The notes beneath the pieces were generated by a model. The model ran no database searches, was not told the DNA's origin, and saw only the letters and a program-made list of their open reading frames with translations. The position numbers and the translations under genes were made by a program. DNA of 64,000 bases from Mycolicibacterium parafortuitum (GTDB taxonomy: Bacteria; Actinomycetota; Actinomycetes; Mycobacteriales; Mycobacteriaceae): NCBI RefSeq assembly GCF_010725485.1, contig NZ_AP022598.1, positions 3,968,001 to 4,032,000 on the forward strand. Reading direction: 5' to 3'. Shown here piece after piece: positions 61,767-64,000 of the stretch. Positions within the stretch are counted from its first letter, which is position 1. Every line of letters starts with the position of its first letter.

Positions 61767-62708
61767 GTGATCTCACTGCGCACCCACGCCATCTCGCTCG
61801 CCGCGGTCTTCCTGGCGCTCGCCATCGGCGTGGCGCTGGGGTCGGGGCTGCTGTCCAACACGGTGCTGTCCGGCTTGCGTGACGACAAACAGGACATGCA
61901 GCAGCAGATCCACAGCTTGACCGACGAACGCAACGCGTTGAACGAGAAGCTCAGTGCAGCAGGGGATTTCGATGCGCAAATGGCGCCGCGCATTCTGCGT
62001 GACACCCTGGCGAACAAGTCGGTGGTGATCTTTCGCACCCCCGACGCCACCGACGGCGACGTCGACGGTCTGGTCCGGATGGTCGGTGCCGCGGGCGGGT
62101 CGGTCGCCGGCACCGTCGGGCTGACCCAGGAGTTCGTGGACGCGAACTCCGCCGAGAAACTGCTGTCGGTGGTCAACTCGCCGATCGTGCCCGCCGGCGC
62201 GCAGTTGAGCACGGCCACCGTCGACCAGGGCTCGCAGGCCGGTGACCTGCTCGGCATCACGCTGTTGGTGAACAAGGATCCGAAGGCGCCCCCGATCGAC
62301 GACGGCCAGCGCGAGACCGTGCTGCGCGCGCTGCGCGACACCGGGTTCCTGACCTACGGCACCGAACGGGTCGGCGCGGCCAACACCGCGCTCGTGGTCA
62401 CCGGCGGTCCGCTCGGCGAGGACGCCGGCAACCAGGGCGCCACGGTGGCGCGGTTCGCGTCCGGCCTGGCCAGGCACGGATCTGGCACCGTGCTCGTCGG
62501 CCGCGACGGCTCGGCCACCGGGACCGCCGCGATCGCGGTGACCCGCTCGGATGCCGCGCTGAAGAACGCGGTCAGCACCGTCGACGACGTCAACGCCGAA
62601 TCGGGACGCATCACCGCCGTGCTGGCGCTCGGCGCGTTGATCAACGGCGCCCGGCCCGATCAGTTCGGCGTCGGCCCGGGAGCGACTTCGGTCACCGTCC
62701 CGCAATAG
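61767..62708 (+). CDS. steB: SteB / MctB: membrane-anchored envelope protein
   Basis: A 313-residue protein, homologue of Rv1698. It has an N-terminal signal-anchor (about 6-28, HAISLAAVFLALAIGVALG), then a coiled coil (LRDDKQDMQQQIHSLTDERN, about 36-66) that in SteB contacts the cell-separation machinery. The extracytoplasmic domain follows: VVIFRTPDATDGDVDGLVRM, LTQEFVDANSAEKLL. The same protein was earlier named MctB and described as a copper-related outer-membrane channel, so two functions are on record. The GTG start lies nine bases after steA. The pairing with steA supports a cell-separation role. Confidence 0.92.
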   Translation: MISLRTHAISLAAVFLALAIGVALGSGLLSNTVLSGLRDDKQDMQQQIHSLTDERNALNEKLSAAGDFDAQMAPRILRDTLANKSVVIFRTPDATDGDVDGLVRMVGAAGGSVAGTVGLTQEFVDANSAEKLLSVVNSPIVPAGAQLSTATVDQGSQAGDLLGITLLVNKDPKAPPIDDGQRETVLRALRDTGFLTYGTERVGAANTALVVTGGPLGEDAGNQGATVARFASGLARHGSGTVLVGRDGSATGTAAIAVTRSDAALKNAVSTVDDVNAESGRITAVLALGALINGARPDQFGVGPGATSVTVPQ

Positions 62709-62843
62709 CCACCGGCGCGCCGGGAACAGTGAGCCGCTGTCGGTGTTAGGGTGAGATTCCGTGGGTCGGCAGGCCCCAACAGGGTCCTGAACTCGTTGAA
62801 GACCCGAACCGAACGAAGCCCTGCCCGGTCATCACGGAGGTAG

Positions 62844-64000
<1,157 letters not shown>

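Overview
The window is about 68% GC chromosomal DNA from a rapidly growing mycobacterium (Mycobacterium/Mycolicibacterium). From memory, its gene order follows Mycobacterium tuberculosis Rv1632c to Rv1699: uvrB, MFS pump, Usp, MBL protein, uvrA, lysX, infC-rpmI-rplT-tsnR, Rv1645c-like, adenylate cyclase, pheST, argCJBDFRGH, Rv1683-like, mpg, tyrS, tlyA-ppnK-recN-steA-steB-pyrG. LysX, a cutinase and SteA/SteB support a mycolate-containing actinomycete. A complete rRNA operon just after tyrS is where rapid growers carry their second operon (rrnB). The 16S gene has a short helix 18, which also fits a rapid grower. No IS element, prophage or CRISPR array was seen.

Layout. 1-8.7 kb: DUF402 gene (cut by the left edge), uvrB, MFS exporter, tRNA-Cys, a paired SMR pump, a secreted cutinase, a decayed stretch ending at a terminator, a universal stress protein, and on the minus strand a class I aldolase and an MBL hydrolase. 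8.9-18.9 kb: uvrA, a GNAT acetyltransferase, an AlkZ-like winged-helix protein, an 85-residue protein, a membrane-anchored esterase, lysX and a DUF1844 protein. 18.9-24.4 kb: infC (AUC start, long hairpin-rich leader), rpmI, rplT and tsnR, then minus-strand SDR, acyl-CoA dehydrogenase and MpaB-type oxygenase genes. 24.5-30 kb: class III adenylate cyclase, bestrophin, pheS and pheT. 30-38.4 kb: the arginine biosynthesis operon with its own repressor and an ArgR-type operator. 38.4-41.4 kb: four unrecognised envelope genes. 41.4-49.1 kb: ABC-F ATPase, hydrolase/acyl-CoA-synthetase-like fusion, small secreted protein, Trm112-like protein, mpg and tyrS. 49.1-54.8 kb: the rRNA operon with promoter, boxA region and terminator. 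54.8 kb to the end: TPR-like protein, HAD phosphatase, tlyA, ppnK, recN, steA, steB/mctB and a pyrG gene cut by the right edge.

How the genes work together. DNA repair (uvrB, uvrA, mpg, recN, the AlkZ-like protein), translation (pheST, tyrS, lysX, infC/rpmI/rplT, tsnR, tlyA, rRNA) and arginine synthesis dominate. argC to argR are joined by five consecutive 4-base stop/start overlaps. Many genes start with ATG or GTG six to nine bases after a TANNNT box and lack a Shine-Dalgarno, the layout of mycobacterial leaderless transcripts. The best candidate for something undescribed is the cassette at 38.4-41.4 kb: three consecutive single-pass proteins with similar extracytoplasmic beta-rich domains, facing a polytopic membrane protein whose 3' end overlaps theirs. 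The rest is mostly conserved core genome with local oddities given under findings.
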